Shown here piece by piece: positions 44,383 through 56,437 of a stretch of 64,000 bases of DNA. The translations under genes and the position numbers were made by a program. This DNA comes from Desulfocapsaceae bacterium (GTDB taxonomy: Bacteria; Desulfobacterota; Desulfobulbia; Desulfobulbales; Desulfocapsaceae), in contig JARLHL010000113.1 of assembly GCA_031292275.1 (NCBI GenBank), positions 1 to 64,000 of the forward strand. The letters run 5' to 3'. The first letter of the stretch is position 1. Every line of letters starts with the position of its first letter. The notes beneath the pieces were generated by a model. That model was not told the DNA's origin, did not search any database, and worked only from the letters and a program-made list of their open reading frames with translations.

Positions 44383-46038
44383 ATGCAGAGGCCAGACATC
44401 ACAGCGGGAAAAATGACCATCAGTGACATGGTAGATATTCTTGCAGAAAATTTTGGAAATTCCATTGGGCTGGAATATCACGAACTGGGCATCAGGCACA
44501 ATTTCAGACAGTTGCGGGAACTCTGGGACCAGGTTGCCAAAGGCCTGATGGCCCTGGGTATCGCCCGGGGTGACAAGGTCGCCATCTGGGCCAACAACCT
44601 GCCGGAATGGGTCTATACCCAATATGGAAGCGCCCGGATGGGGGCGGTCCTTGTCACCGTGAACACCAACTACCGCAGCAGTGAACTTGAATATCTGCTC
44701 CGGCAGTCCGACGCCACAACCCTTATCCTGACCGGCGGGGTACGTGAGCCTTACGAGTACATCAGGATCCTGAACACGGTCTGCCCGGGCATCGCTGACA
44801 GCAGGCCCGGGAACCTCAGCGAAAAAAATCTCCCTTTTTTGAAAAACATCCTCTACCTGGGAAAAGAGAACATTGCAGGGATGTACAACTGGGACGAGGT
44901 CCTGAGGAGGGGGGAGACGGTCACGGATCCGGAATTTCAGGCAAGACGGGCCCAGCTTCGGCCCGATGATGTCATCAATATGCAGTACACCTCGGGAACG
45001 ACTGGATTTCCCAAAGGGGTCATGCTCTCCCATACCAACCTGATAGGCAATGCGCTCAGCATGGCCGAGTGCATGAAGCTGACTTCCGACGATACGATGT
45101 GCATCCCTGTCCCCTTCTTTCACTGTTTCGGCTGTGTTATTGGCACTCTCACCTGCATGGTCTCCGGCGCCGCCATGGCCCCCGTGACCTCCTTCAGCGC
45201 CGCCGATGTGCTTCGGACTGTCGAGGCCTCGCGATGCACGGCCCTTCTCGGGGTGCCGACCATGTTTATTGCCGAATTCGAAGAAATGGACAGGCAGGCC
45301 TATGATACTTCCTCGCTGCGTACCGGCGTCATGGCCGGCTCCACCTGCCCCGTCGAGGTCATGAGACGGGTGATCGAGGACATGGGGGCGAAGGAGATGA
45401 CCATCGTCTACGGCCAGACCGAGGCCTCACCCGGCATCACCCAGACCAGGGATCACGATTCTCTGGAGCTGAAGACCACCACGGTCGGCCGGGCCCTGCC
45501 CCACGTCGAGGTCAAGATCGTCGACCCGGTCACCGGAGAGGAACTGCCTGTTGGCCAACAGGGAGAACTCTGTACCCGGGGTTATCATGTCATGAAGGGA
45601 TACTACAAGATGCCCGAGGCCACAGCCAGGGCGGTGGACAAGGACAACTGGCTGCATACCGGCGATCTCGGCGTTATGGACGCCAACGGCTACTGCAGCA
45701 TTACCGGCAGGATCAAGGACATGATTATCCGGGGCGGAGAAAACATCTACCCCCGGGAGATCGAGGAGTTCCTCTATCTCCACCCCAAGGTCAAAGATGT
45801 CCAGGTGGTCGGCGTCCCCAGCAGAAAATATGGAGAAGAGGTGGCGGCCTTCATCCTGCTCAAACCTCGGGAGGAGGCCACGGACAAAGAGATGGCCGCC
45901 TTCTGCAGGGAGCGGATATCTTTTCACAAGATTCCGAAATACTTCTTCTTTGTAGATCAGTTCCCCACAACGGCCAGCGGCAAGATCCAGAAATACAAAC
46001 TGAGGGAGATCGCGAAAACGCGCCTGGAAGGGTGCTGA
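44383..46038 (+). CDS. Acyl-CoA ligase (AMP-forming, medium/short-chain type)
   Basis: A 551-residue ANL-family enzyme that activates a carboxylic acid with ATP and CoA. The P-loop is YTSGTTGFPKGVMLSH, followed by VYGQTEASP, HTGDLGVMD and the hinge GRIKDMIIRGGENIYP; the catalytic lysine of the C-domain is in TASGKIQKYKL. The sequence resembles FadK/AcsF-like fatty acyl-CoA synthetases. In this operon the likely substrate is a branched short acid such as isovalerate, by association with the dehydrogenase downstream. The ATG at 44383 follows GGGGAGGTG. Confidence 0.92.
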   Translation: MQRPDITAGKMTISDMVDILAENFGNSIGLEYHELGIRHNFRQLRELWDQVAKGLMALGIARGDKVAIWANNLPEWVYTQYGSARMGAVLVTVNTNYRSSELEYLLRQSDATTLILTGGVREPYEYIRILNTVCPGIADSRPGNLSEKNLPFLKNILYLGKENIAGMYNWDEVLRRGETVTDPEFQARRAQLRPDDVINMQYTSGTTGFPKGVMLSHTNLIGNALSMAECMKLTSDDTMCIPVPFFHCFGCVIGTLTCMVSGAAMAPVTSFSAADVLRTVEASRCTALLGVPTMFIAEFEEMDRQAYDTSSLRTGVMAGSTCPVEVMRRVIEDMGAKEMTIVYGQTEASPGITQTRDHDSLELKTTTVGRALPHVEVKIVDPVTGEELPVGQQGELCTRGYHVMKGYYKMPEATARAVDKDNWLHTGDLGVMDANGYCSITGRIKDMIIRGGENIYPREIEEFLYLHPKVKDVQVVGVPSRKYGEEVAAFILLKPREEATDKEMAAFCRERISFHKIPKYFFFVDQFPTTASGKIQKYKLREIAKTRLEGC

Positions 46039-46072
46039 GACCTCTTCTCCCGCCAAGCAGATGAGGAAGGCC

Positions 46073-48022
<1,950 letters not shown>

Positions 48023-48035
48023 TTGGAGAGAGCGC

Positions 48036-49205
48036 ATGAAGACATATTCTTTCTTGAATTTTGGCCTGGGAGAGACCGCCGGCCTGCTACGCGAGTCGGT
48101 CCGCGACTTCGTCCGCAGCAAGATCGCCCCTCTGGCGGCCGAGATCGACCGCAACGACTCCTTCCCGCCAGAGCTCTGGCAGCAGATGGGAGAACTGGGC
48201 CTTCTGGGCATCACCGTCCCCGAAAGGTACGGCGGCGCGGAGATGGGATATTTAGAACATGTCATCGCCATGGAGGAGATCAGCCGGGGCTCGGCAGCAG
48301 TGGGACTGGCCTACGGGGCCCATTCGAACCTCTGCGTCAACCAGATCAAGCTGAACGGCACCGAGGAGCAGAAACAGCGTTATCTGCCCGGCCTGGTCGC
48401 GGGGAAGCAGATCGGCGCCCTGGCCATGAGCGAGGCAGGTGCCGGTTCCGATGTGGTCGGCATGCGCCTTGCCGCAGTAAAAAGAGGGGATTGCCACATC
48501 CTGAACGGAACCAAGATGTGGATCACCAACGGCCCTCATGCCGATGTCCTCGTCGTCTACGCCAAGACCTCGCCTGAGAGAAATCAGCAGGGGATCACCG
48601 CCTTTCTGGTGGAAAAGACCATGCCGGGATTTTCCACCAGCCCCAAGCTGGACAAGCTGGGCATGCGCGGCTCTCCCACATGCGAGCTGGTCTTCACCGA
48701 CTGCGCGGTTCCCGATTCCCATATCCTTGGCCGACCGGACCAAGGAGTACACGTGCTGATGAGCGGGCTGAACTTTGAACGCCTGGTACTGGCCGGCGGC
48801 CCTTTGGGGATAATGGCGGCCTGCATGGACGTGGTGCTGCCCTACATCCACAGCCGCCGGCAATTCGGCAGGGCCATCGGCGAATTTGAACTGATGCAGG
48901 GCAAGCTTGCCGATATGTATGCGACCTGGAACGCCTGCAGATCCTATGTCTATACCGTGGCACGGGCGGCAGATCGCGGCGGCGGCATCAGGAAGGACGC
49001 CGCCGCCGCGATCCTCTATGCGGCGGAAAAAGCGACCTGGATGGCCCTGGAAACGATCCAGTGCCTGGGCGGCAACGGCTATATCAATGACTATCCGGCC
49101 GGCAGGTTTCTGCGTGACGCCAAGCTCTATGAAATCGGCGCCGGCACCAGCGAGATCCGACGGATGCTCATCGGCCGGGAACTCTTCCAGGATACGATGG
49201 AATAG
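48036..49205 (+). CDS. Acyl-CoA dehydrogenase, isovaleryl-CoA dehydrogenase-like
   Basis: A 389-residue FAD enzyme. [13 protein letters not shown] and [19 protein letters not shown] are family motifs. The catalytic base fits isovaleryl-CoA dehydrogenases: E248 in [17 protein letters not shown] rather than the C-terminal Glu of other members, where Gly (EIGAG) is found. This supports oxidation of isovaleryl-CoA in leucine or isovalerate breakdown. Methylcrotonyl-CoA carboxylase, needed next, is not in the window, nor is an ETF. The ATG at 48036 follows GGAGAG. It ends the operon and meets the efflux genes head-on at a hairpin. Confidence 0.92.
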   Translation: MKTYSFLNFGLGETAGLLRESVRDFVRSKIAPLAAEIDRNDSFPPELWQQMGELGLLGITVPERYGGAEMGYLEHVIAMEEISRGSAAVGLAYGAHSNLCVNQIKLNGTEEQKQRYLPGLVAGKQIGALAMSEAGAGSDVVGMRLAAVKRGDCHILNGTKMWITNGPHADVLVVYAKTSPERNQQGITAFLVEKTMPGFSTSPKLDKLGMRGSPTCELVFTDCAVPDSHILGRPDQGVHVLMSGLNFERLVLAGGPLGIMAACMDVVLPYIHSRRQFGRAIGEFELMQGKLADMYATWNACRSYVYTVARAADRGGGIRKDAAAAILYAAEKATWMALETIQCLGGNGYINDYPAGRFLRDAKLYEIGAGTSEIRRMLIGRELFQDTME

Positions 49206-49219
49206 AAAGGCAGGTTTAT

Positions 49220-49251
49220 CCACCGACGCCGGTGACATGATACTCCGGTGG
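49220..49251. terminator. Hairpin between convergent operons
   Basis: CCACCG at 49220-49225 and CGGTGG at 49246-49251 pair across 20 bases, between the acyl-CoA dehydrogenase stop and the outer-membrane factor stop. It probably marks transcript ends in both directions, but there is no T tract. Confidence 0.4.
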
Positions 49252-49262
49252 TTCGGCACTGT

Positions 49263-50732
49263 TCAGGGATTTCCGCCAGGCTGCCAGCCACCGCCCAGGG
49301 CCTTGAACAGGGCCACCATGTCCAGAGACAGGCGCTGTTCACTCAGCACAAGCTGATCCTGAGACTGGGCAAGGGAGAGCTCGGCCTGCAGCACATTGAC
49401 AGCGTCAACCAGCCCCAGCTCATATTGGCCCCTGGAGATATCCAAAGCCTGTTTGCTCGAGGCAACAAAGACCTGCAGATTTTTGCAGGTCTCCTGCTCC
49501 CGGGCAAATGCCACCATGGTGTTTTCGACCTCCGCCAAGGCAGCGAGTACGGTCTTTTCATAGACAATCTGCGCCCTTTCCCGGCGGCTGTCGCTGGCCT
49601 CCACGCCCGCCCGGGCCCGGCCGGCATCGAAGACATTCCACTTCACCGCGGGTCCCACAGACCAGAGCCGACTGCTCGACGTCACCAGATCCGAAAGATT
49701 GAGGCTTTCGACCCCCAGAAAGACCGAAAGCGAAAAGCGGGGGAAGAGATCCGCAGTGGCCACGCCCACATCAGCCGTAGCGGCGGCCAACTGGCGTTCA
49801 GCCCGGCGGATATCGGGCCTCTGCCGGAGCAGCTCCGATGGAAGCCCCACGGGCACCTGGGGAGAAACAGAGGGAATAAGGCCCTTGCCGGTCAGCTCCG
49901 CCACCAGAGTCTCGGGCGTCTGGCCGAGAAGCAGGGCCAGCTGATGCATGGACTGCCGGGCAGCAGCCTCAAGGGCGGGCAGCTGAGAGACGGTCAGGGC
50001 CAGTTGGGCCTCTGCCTGCCTGACGGCGAGCTCATTGCCGAAGCCCAGTTGAAACCTTTTTTTGAGCATGTCGAGGGTCTTTTCCTGCAGATCGCGGCAC
50101 TCCCCGGCGACGGTAAGCCGCTGCTGGGCACCCCGCAGTTCCAGGTAATTCCGGGAGACCTCCGCCACAAGGGAAACCAGCACGTCCCTGCTGTCCTCCA
50201 CCGTGGCGGCAAGAGTGGCATCGGCCTCCTCTACTGCCCTGCGCCTGCCGCCGAAGACATCCAGCTCCCAGCCGGCATCAAACCCTGCCTGATAGAGATC
50301 CTGATTGATCTGAGAGGACTGCTGCCCGACATTAAACTGACTGAGGTCCTGGCCAATCTGCCCCGACAGGGCGTTCAATCCCGTCTGACTGCGGGTATAG
50401 GCTGCCGATGCATTGAGGCTGGGAAAACGGTCTGCTGCGATCATCCGCCGCTGAGCCCTGGCCTCGCGGATACGGGTCTCGGCGATCAGGATATCCTTAT
50501 TGGAGGCCAGGGCTCTGGTAACCAGGGAGTTAAGGACGGGATCGTTGAAAAGCGTCCACCAGACAGCAAGATCCGGTGTCTCCCCAGCAGGTGCAGCGGG
50601 TGCAGTCCACCGGGCAGGCATGTCCGGATCGGGCTGCTGATAGGACGGCCCTACCGCCATGCAGGCGGCAAGCAGCACGGTAACCACCATGCCAAGGATC
50701 TTTTTCAGCCAGTGCATCATCACAAAGGACAT
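49263..50732 (-). CDS. Outer-membrane efflux lipoprotein, NodT/OprM family
   Basis: A 489-residue TolC-like channel. It has a lipoprotein signal with C24 in VLLAACMAVGPSYQQP, and two repeats of the long helical hairpin (GWELDVFGGRRRAVEEADA and PAVKWNVFDAGRARAGVEA) that build the periplasmic tunnel and barrel. It provides the outer-membrane exit for the RND pump encoded 10 bases upstream. The frame is complete. As the third gene after the adaptor and pump, it makes a self-contained tripartite system. Confidence 0.94.
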   Translation of the reverse strand: MSFVMMHWLKKILGMVVTVLLAACMAVGPSYQQPDPDMPARWTAPAAPAGETPDLAVWWTLFNDPVLNSLVTRALASNKDILIAETRIREARAQRRMIAADRFPSLNASAAYTRSQTGLNALSGQIGQDLSQFNVGQQSSQINQDLYQAGFDAGWELDVFGGRRRAVEEADATLAATVEDSRDVLVSLVAEVSRNYLELRGAQQRLTVAGECRDLQEKTLDMLKKRFQLGFGNELAVRQAEAQLALTVSQLPALEAAARQSMHQLALLLGQTPETLVAELTGKGLIPSVSPQVPVGLPSELLRQRPDIRRAERQLAAATADVGVATADLFPRFSLSVFLGVESLNLSDLVTSSSRLWSVGPAVKWNVFDAGRARAGVEASDSRRERAQIVYEKTVLAALAEVENTMVAFAREQETCKNLQVFVASSKQALDISRGQYELGLVDAVNVLQAELSLAQSQDQLVLSEQRLSLDMVALFKALGGGWQPGGNP

Positions 50733-50742
50733 CCTCTAAATT

Positions 50743-53700
50743 TCAGGTAAAGGGCGGGGAATTCACCGGCCTCGAAGAGCCCTGAGCCAACAGAGCCTGG
50801 CCTTTTTGCATCCGCCTCCGCAGCCACTGCATGGCATCATCCACATAGGTAAAGACCACGGGAATAACCAGAAGGCTCAGGAAGGTAGACGTAATCAGTC
50901 CGAATATCACCACGATAGCCATAGGAGCCCTGAAGCTCGGGTCATTGCCCAGGCCTAGGGCGATGGGCAGCATGCCGGCACCCATGGCGATGGTGGTCAT
51001 CACAATGGGGCGAGCCCGCTTGAGGCAGGCGTCGAGCAGGGCGTCGCGACGGCTGAGCCCCAGCTTTCGCCTGGCCATCAGGACATATTCAACCAGCAGG
51101 ATGGAGTTTTTCGTCGCAATCCCCATGAGCATAATCAGACCGATCATGGCCGGCATGGACAGGGCCGTCCTGGTCAGGAAGAGGCCCAAAAAGGCGCCGG
51201 GAACGGAAAGCACAAGCGCAGTGAGGATTGAAAAAGGCTGGACAAAATCCTTAAAGAGCAGGACCAGGACAATGTAAATGCACAGGACGCCGGTTATCAT
51301 GGCCATGCCGAACCCCGAAAAGAGCTCGTTCATAGCCTCCGCGTCGCCCACCGGGGCCAGACTGACGCCAGGCGGCAGATTTTTCAGGCTCGGCAGGGCC
51401 AGCACCTGGTCCTTGATAATCCCCATCTCTTTGCCGTTCAGCTCAATCTCGAAATTCACGTTGCGCAGCCGGTCATACCGATCGATCTCAGCCGGACCGC
51501 TGGCAAGGCTCAGCTGGGCGAGGCTGCCCAGGGTTACCGGACCGCGGGCGCCGGGAATGCTCAGGTGCGATAACAGCTCCGCGTCCTGTCGGGCCTCGGA
51601 GCGCAGCTTCACCAGTATCGGGACCTGGCGGAGAGCAAGATTCAGTTTGGGCAGATACTGCTCATAGTCACCGGAGGTGGCCAAACGCAGGGTGTCGGCA
51701 ATGGCCGACGACGTCACCCCCAGGTCGGCGGCGCGGGCAAAGTCCGGACGGATGACAAGCTCGGGACGCACCAGGCTGGAACTGGCGCTCACATTGCCGA
51801 TACCGGGCACAGTCCTGATTTCTCCCTCGACTTTTCCAGCGAGGATATCCAGGGCCTGGCCATCCTCGCTGGCCAGAACCAATTCATATTTTTCCCCACC
51901 CAGCCCGATCTTGATCCGGGTGCCCGGCAGTGTCTCCACGGCCTGGCGCAATTGGGACTCTATCTCGTGTTTTTTGACCCCATGCCGCTCGCTACGCGGG
52001 GTCAGATTAATGGTCAGAGCGGCCTTGCGGACCTCAGCTGCACCCTGCAGGGCGAAGGGATCGCCTCCGGACCTGCCGCCCCCCACCGCCGTATAGACCA
52101 TCCTCACATAACGATTGGACTCCACCGCCTTCCGGGCCTGCTCAGCCACGGCCAGCGTCTGCTGGAAGGTGCTGCCCGGGGGCAGCTCCAGAGAAACCAT
52201 GGTCTGAGACAGGTCGTCCGCCGGCATGAAGCCTGTCGGCAGCATGCCGGCCAGCAGGAAGGAGCCGAAGAAAAGCACTGTCACCACCACGGCAGTGCGC
52301 AGCCGATGCTCAAGACACCAGACCACCCAGACCGTATAACGCCCGAGCCACCCCGGATCCCTCCGAGGCTTGACAAAGGGCTTGAGGATATAGGCGGCCA
52401 TCATCGGCGTCAGCGCCCGGGCCACCACCAGTGAAAAGAAGACGGCAATGGATGCCGTCCAGCCGAACTGGACAAAGAACTTGCCGACGACACCGCTCAT
52501 GAAGGCAGTAGGCAGGAAGACCGCGATCAGCGAAAAGGTGGTGGCTATGACCGCAAGACCGATCTCGTCGGCCGCCTCCATTGCAGCCTGATAGGGAGTC
52601 TTTCCCATTCGGAGATGGCGCATGATATTCTCGATCTCCACAATGGCATCATCCACCAGGATGCCCACCACCAGCGACAGGCTGAGCAGGGTCACCACGT
52701 TGACGGTAAATCCCAGAAAATACATGCAGGCAAAGGCTGGGATTACGGAAAGGGGCAGCGCGGTGGCCGACACGAGAGTGGCCCGCCAGTCCCGCAGGAA
52801 GAGCCAGACGACGATGATGGCGAGAATCGCCCCCTCGTAGAGCAGAGACATGGAACCGTGATAGTTTTCCCGAACAGGGTCCACAAAATTAAAGGCCTCG
52901 ACAAAGGAGATCTCCGGAAACCGCTGCTGGAGCTTGACTATCTCGGCGCGCACACCTTTATCGACCTCGATCTCACCGGAGCCGCGGGATCGGGTGATCT
53001 CAAAGCCCACCACCGGCCTGCCGTTCAGCAGGGCAGCCGAACGCTGCTCCGCCACCGTATCGGTGACGGTGGCTATCTGATTCAGCCGTATATGCCGGCC
53101 ATCCAGGAGCGGTATGTCCATTTCGGCCAGCTCGGCTGCCGACTGGATCGAGCCGATCACCCGGATGGACTGTTCCGACCCACCCACATCGGCCCGGCCG
53201 CCGGCGGCCTCCTGCTCGACCAGCCGCAGTTGCCGGGAGACCTCGGCTGCCGTCACCCTGAGGGCAAACAGGCGTTGGGGATCGATCTCGACCTGGATCT
53301 GACGGGTGACGCCGCCCACCCGATCCACCGAGCCGACGCCTTTCACGGAAAACAGGGCCTTGTTCACGGTATTGTCGACGAACCACGACAGGGCCTCGTC
53401 GTCCATTCGATTGGAGGCCACGGTATAGGTGATGATGGGCAATCCGGCCAGATCCATCTTGGCTATCACCGGATCCAGCATGTCGCCGGGAAGATCGGCA
53501 CGAATGCGCGACACGGCATCGCGGACGTCGTCAACGGCCTCCGTGGTGGGTTTCTCCAGCCGGAATTCGACGGTGACAGTGGCGCTGCCGTCCTGTACCT
53601 TGGTGTAAATATGCTTGACGCCCTGCAGAGTGGCGATGGAATCCTCGATCTTCCTGGCCACATCGACCTCCATCTGCCCCGGCGACGCACCGGGAATGGA

Positions 53701-53847
53701 GGCCGTTACCACCACCGTTGGAAGGTCGATATCGGGATAGTTCTGGATCTTCATGGCCCTGAAACCGGCCAGGCCCATCATGGTGAGCAGAAAGAAGAGG
53801 ACGATCGACTGAATCGGGTTTTTGATCGACCAGGCGGAGACGTTCAT
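50743..53847 (-). CDS. RND efflux pump, HAE-1 type inner-membrane subunit
   Basis: A 1,034-residue proton-driven pump. It has TM1 followed by a porter domain (YPDIDLPTVVVTASIPGASP), the TM4 proton-relay acidic pair in GILVDDAIVEIENIMRH, a second porter domain (TGFMPADDLSQTMVSLELPP), and the C-terminal GIATKNSILLVEY. Length and motifs fit drug or toxic-compound RND pumps, not heavy-metal ones. The four-base ATGA overlap with the adaptor gene shows coupling. There is no local regulator; substrates are unknown. Confidence 0.95.
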   Translation of the reverse strand: MNVSAWSIKNPIQSIVLFFLLTMMGLAGFRAMKIQNYPDIDLPTVVVTASIPGASPGQMEVDVARKIEDSIATLQGVKHIYTKVQDGSATVTVEFRLEKPTTEAVDDVRDAVSRIRADLPGDMLDPVIAKMDLAGLPIITYTVASNRMDDEALSWFVDNTVNKALFSVKGVGSVDRVGGVTRQIQVEIDPQRLFALRVTAAEVSRQLRLVEQEAAGGRADVGGSEQSIRVIGSIQSAAELAEMDIPLLDGRHIRLNQIATVTDTVAEQRSAALLNGRPVVGFEITRSRGSGEIEVDKGVRAEIVKLQQRFPEISFVEAFNFVDPVRENYHGSMSLLYEGAILAIIVVWLFLRDWRATLVSATALPLSVIPAFACMYFLGFTVNVVTLLSLSLVVGILVDDAIVEIENIMRHLRMGKTPYQAAMEAADEIGLAVIATTFSLIAVFLPTAFMSGVVGKFFVQFGWTASIAVFFSLVVARALTPMMAAYILKPFVKPRRDPGWLGRYTVWVVWCLEHRLRTAVVVTVLFFGSFLLAGMLPTGFMPADDLSQTMVSLELPPGSTFQQTLAVAEQARKAVESNRYVRMVYTAVGGGRSGGDPFALQGAAEVRKAALTINLTPRSERHGVKKHEIESQLRQAVETLPGTRIKIGLGGEKYELVLASEDGQALDILAGKVEGEIRTVPGIGNVSASSSLVRPELVIRPDFARAADLGVTSSAIADTLRLATSGDYEQYLPKLNLALRQVPILVKLRSEARQDAELLSHLSIPGARGPVTLGSLAQLSLASGPAEIDRYDRLRNVNFEIELNGKEMGIIKDQVLALPSLKNLPPGVSLAPVGDAEAMNELFSGFGMAMITGVLCIYIVLVLLFKDFVQPFSILTALVLSVPGAFLGLFLTRTALSMPAMIGLIMLMGIATKNSILLVEYVLMARRKLGLSRRDALLDACLKRARPIVMTTIAMGAGMLPIALGLGNDPSFRAPMAIVVIFGLITSTFLSLLVIPVVFTYVDDAMQWLRRRMQKGQALLAQGSSRPVNSPPFT

Positions 53848-55037
53848 TGCGGACTCCCGGACTGATCGCCTAGGGGGTCGACAACACGAACCGTGTCGCC
53901 GTCTACGAGGAAAGCCGCCCCGGTCGCCACCACCCTGACGTCGGGTTCAAGACCGTCCAGGATTTCCATGGCCTCTTTCTGGCAGCGGCCGGTCTGGACC
54001 TTGGTCTGGTGCACCGTATTTCCCGGTGCCAGGCGATATACATAGCTAAATCCGTCCCGCCGGACCACTGCGCTCTGCGGCAGGGTCATGGCCCTTTTCC
54101 GACCAAGTTCAAAAGCGCCCCGTGCAAACATCCCGGCCTTCAGGCCGGAATTGGCGGGAACATCGACATATACCAGCCCCATCCTGGTCTGCGGATCGAC
54201 CGTCGGTGCCGGCATCCGTACCAAGCCCCGGGCCCGGATATCGCCGGGCCCAGTGATGGAGACGGCCTGGCCGATGCGAATGAGACGCAGCTGTTCGGAG
54301 GTCACCTCCGCCCGCCACTCCAGCCTGCCGGCCCGAATAAGACGAAAAAGCTCCTGGCCCACAGCGGGGACTGTACCGATTGTGACACTCCGGGCAGAGA
54401 TCACTCCGTCGTCGGGGGCCGCGACCATAGTCTGCTTGAGCCTGGTCTGCTGATTGAGCAATTGGGCGCGGGCAGCCTCCAGCCGGGCTGCGGCCGTACG
54501 CTCGGCGTTAAGGTATTCACTGATCTGCTGGGCACTGATCACTCCCGGACCCTGCGCCTTGCGGGCCCGGTCGGCATTGGCTTTTGCCTCGGCCAGCGCA
54601 GCGCCGGCCTCGGCCACCGCAGCGCTGGCCTGGGCTACATCGGCCTTGACGGTGAGACTGGAGAAGACCGCCAGAATCTGGCCTGCGCGGACCTCTGCAC
54701 CGACATCGACCCGGACCTCGACCAACTGCAATCCATTGAGTTCCGCTCCGATGGTAGCTTCCTGCCAGGCGGCAATACTGCCATTGGCGCTGAAGGTCTC
54801 CAGCCAGTCGGCAGAGACCGGGACCGCTGTCGTGACGCTGAGCGCGGGACGGATATCTGCTGCGACCTTCAAATCCTTGATGGTGATCTTGGTTGCCGCA
54901 TCACCGGAACCGCCGCCCAGGCGCCACCACAGGACGCAAAGGATCAGCATCAGGGTAAAAAAAACAAGTATCCCCGGCATCACCCACCTTTTCACCATTC
55001 TTTTGCTGTTCAGAATCTTCATATCTCTCGGTGCCAT
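53844..55037 (-). CDS. RND periplasmic adaptor (membrane fusion protein)
   Basis: A 397-residue adaptor anchored by one segment (about 20-40, VMPGILVFFTLMLILCVLWW). The lipoyl-like halves flank a helical hairpin (SISAQQISEYLNAERTAAA-like region, about 150-190), and a beta-barrel with TVPAVGQELFRLIRAG follows. It links the RND pump to the outer-membrane channel. The ATG at 55037 is preferred; ATG at 55022 (after GAGAG) and TTG at 55061 are alternatives, and none has a clear ribosome-binding site. Its gene overlaps the pump gene by four bases. Confidence 0.92.
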   Translation of the reverse strand: MAPRDMKILNSKRMVKRWVMPGILVFFTLMLILCVLWWRLGGGSGDAATKITIKDLKVAADIRPALSVTTAVPVSADWLETFSANGSIAAWQEATIGAELNGLQLVEVRVDVGAEVRAGQILAVFSSLTVKADVAQASAAVAEAGAALAEAKANADRARKAQGPGVISAQQISEYLNAERTAAARLEAARAQLLNQQTRLKQTMVAAPDDGVISARSVTIGTVPAVGQELFRLIRAGRLEWRAEVTSEQLRLIRIGQAVSITGPGDIRARGLVRMPAPTVDPQTRMGLVYVDVPANSGLKAGMFARGAFELGRKRAMTLPQSAVVRRDGFSYVYRLAPGNTVHQTKVQTGRCQKEAMEILDGLEPDVRVVATGAAFLVDGDTVRVVDPLGDQSGSPQ

Positions 55038-55148
55038 AAGTCGAAGTTCCGTATCCGACAAAGAAGTTTTTGTGAGGAGGTGCGAGGCATAGAATTGTCC
55101 GTCGAAGTATCTGGAGGGGGCAGCACGCAGACCCCTTCTCTTTTTATT

Positions 55149-55251
55149 TGTATGAAAGTCTCATGTAAGTGGCGGCCTTGCCATGCTGAAAATGACGAGC
55201 TTTCACGTTTTGCTGCGGCCGGCATGACTGGTTCAGCCATACCGGCTTATT
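55149..55251 (+). repeat. Dispersed about 100-bp element, copy E
   Basis: Left TGTATGAAAGTCTCATG, centre CCTTGCCATGCTGAAAATGA then CGAGCTTTCACG, right GGCATGACTGGTTCAGCCAT and CCGGCTTATT. Its right-end TTA at 55247-55249 is the complement of the stop codon of the DUF5329 gene. Confidence 0.88.
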
Positions 55252-55630
55252 TGTTCACCGGTTTTAAAAGTCGATGCAGAAAGGCATTGGCAGGCAGCGC
55301 CTCTTTTCCTGGCTCACGGACAAGATAGGGTTTCCCCGAAAAAGAGGAGGAAGACCCTGCTTTATCAATAAACTCTTCGGCAGTATCGACACGATTACGA
55401 GCCTTATCCAACTTCAGCCGCAGATGTGCAGCAGCCTCAACGGCAGTATATTCATTACCGTTTCGAATAAATACAACATCGGAACGTTTTTCCAAAACAG
55501 TGAGCATGGCGTTTATCCGTGCCTCTTCATATGACGGCATCGCATGAGCCCTTGCACCTGAGAGCACAATCATACAGAAGAAAACGAAAAATAATACAAG
55601 ATGAAATGCATGGCGAAAAAGATATCTCAT
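55247..55630 (-). CDS. DUF5329 exported protein (YfeK-like)
   Basis: A 127-residue periplasmic protein with a signal peptide ending SGARAHA at about 30. The mature part follows the DUF5329 pattern: YEEARINAMLTVLEKRSDV, FIRNGNEYTAVEAAAHLRLK, RVDTAEEFIDKAGS, then FSGKPYLVREPG. Function is unknown in the family. The conserved Cys before FIRNG and in the C-terminal RCPG block are replaced here by Val and Glu, so a usual disulfide is lost. The ATG at 55630 is chosen at the signal peptide. Its stop codon coincides with repeat copy E. Confidence 0.8.
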   Translation of the reverse strand: MRYLFRHAFHLVLFFVFFCMIVLSGARAHAMPSYEEARINAMLTVLEKRSDVVFIRNGNEYTAVEAAAHLRLKLDKARNRVDTAEEFIDKAGSSSSFSGKPYLVREPGKEALPANAFLHRLLKPVNK

Positions 55631-56437
55631 TGTCTTTTTGCAATCCTTCGGCTGAATCAGGAAGAGACTCACCCCGTTTTGGCTAGGAGGTTGTGCAATC
55701 CCCGATCACAGTGACCGGTGCGAAGACGTTCCCTGGCAAGCCCTGAACTATCTGATCTAAGATATCCGCGAATCAATCTGTTGCAAAGAAAAAAAGGAGA
55801 GACAAGCCTGACGTTTGCATTGCCCTCATCCTGTCCCGTAACCATGCTTTGCGTAAAATGAATCGGTCTCCCGATTCAGGAATTATACGCTTGCATAGGG
55901 TGTTGTTCATCTGATCCTGCCATGCCGGTGCATCTGTCAGCGAGGCCGCCGTCGCGGGGTGGCAAATCAACCTCCTGCGGGTATGCGGGGACGAATTGAT
56001 AAAAAAACCGCCGCCATCCCGGGAGAGCACCTCATGCTGCCGTGTCGCCATGGAAGGACGGGGCCTGAAAAGATCAGAGGCACCGGAAAATGGTGGTACT
56101 TTTACCTCCTTTTTCGACTCCTGTACAGGGGCCAAGGCGGCAAAGCCCTGTCTTCGTCATAAATATCATAAACAATTATCGCACCATGCAGATGAGGCAC
56201 AGGAGAAAGAATAAGACCAGAGTCTGGCATATTTTTCGCATACAGTGGCTCTTGAAAGGATTTTACTCCTTGCTGGTCAAGAGGGGAATCTCAGATGGAA
56301 TCTCTACAATTTATATGAAAGTCTCGTCAAAGCGGCGGCCTTGCCTTGCCGGAGTGACAAGCGTTCATGCGTTGTTGCGGCCGGGTCCTGTCCGGCCTAG
56401 ACGCGCCGGTTCGTTAGAAAACAAGACAGCTGTGAAT
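55631..56437. other. Gene-poor region with half repeat and repeat copy F
   Basis: About 800 bases with no gene I can support. Short open frames on both strands look like chance and have no ribosome-binding sites. A probable truncated right half of the dispersed element lies near 55888-55935 (TGTTGTTCATC, then CTGCCATGCCGGTGCAT). The last 130 bases hold copy F and the leader of the hybrid kinase gene. Confidence 0.5.
56312..56411 (+). repeat. Dispersed about 100-bp element, copy F
   Basis: Left TATATGAAAGTCTCGTC, centre CCTTGCCTTGCCGGAGTGAC, then TTGTTGCGGCCGGG. The right stem is perfect here, GGCCGG and CCGGCC around a 7-base loop, although the GGTCCAGCC box is lost. It lies 27 bases before the hybrid kinase start; a reading frame runs through it, so gene callers may overextend that gene. 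Confidence 0.87.

Noticed and set aside
56090-56437. N-terminal extension of the hybrid kinase by 116 codons
   Set aside because: The extension runs through repeat copy F and lacks family similarity; the ATG at 56438 directly precedes the first membrane segment.
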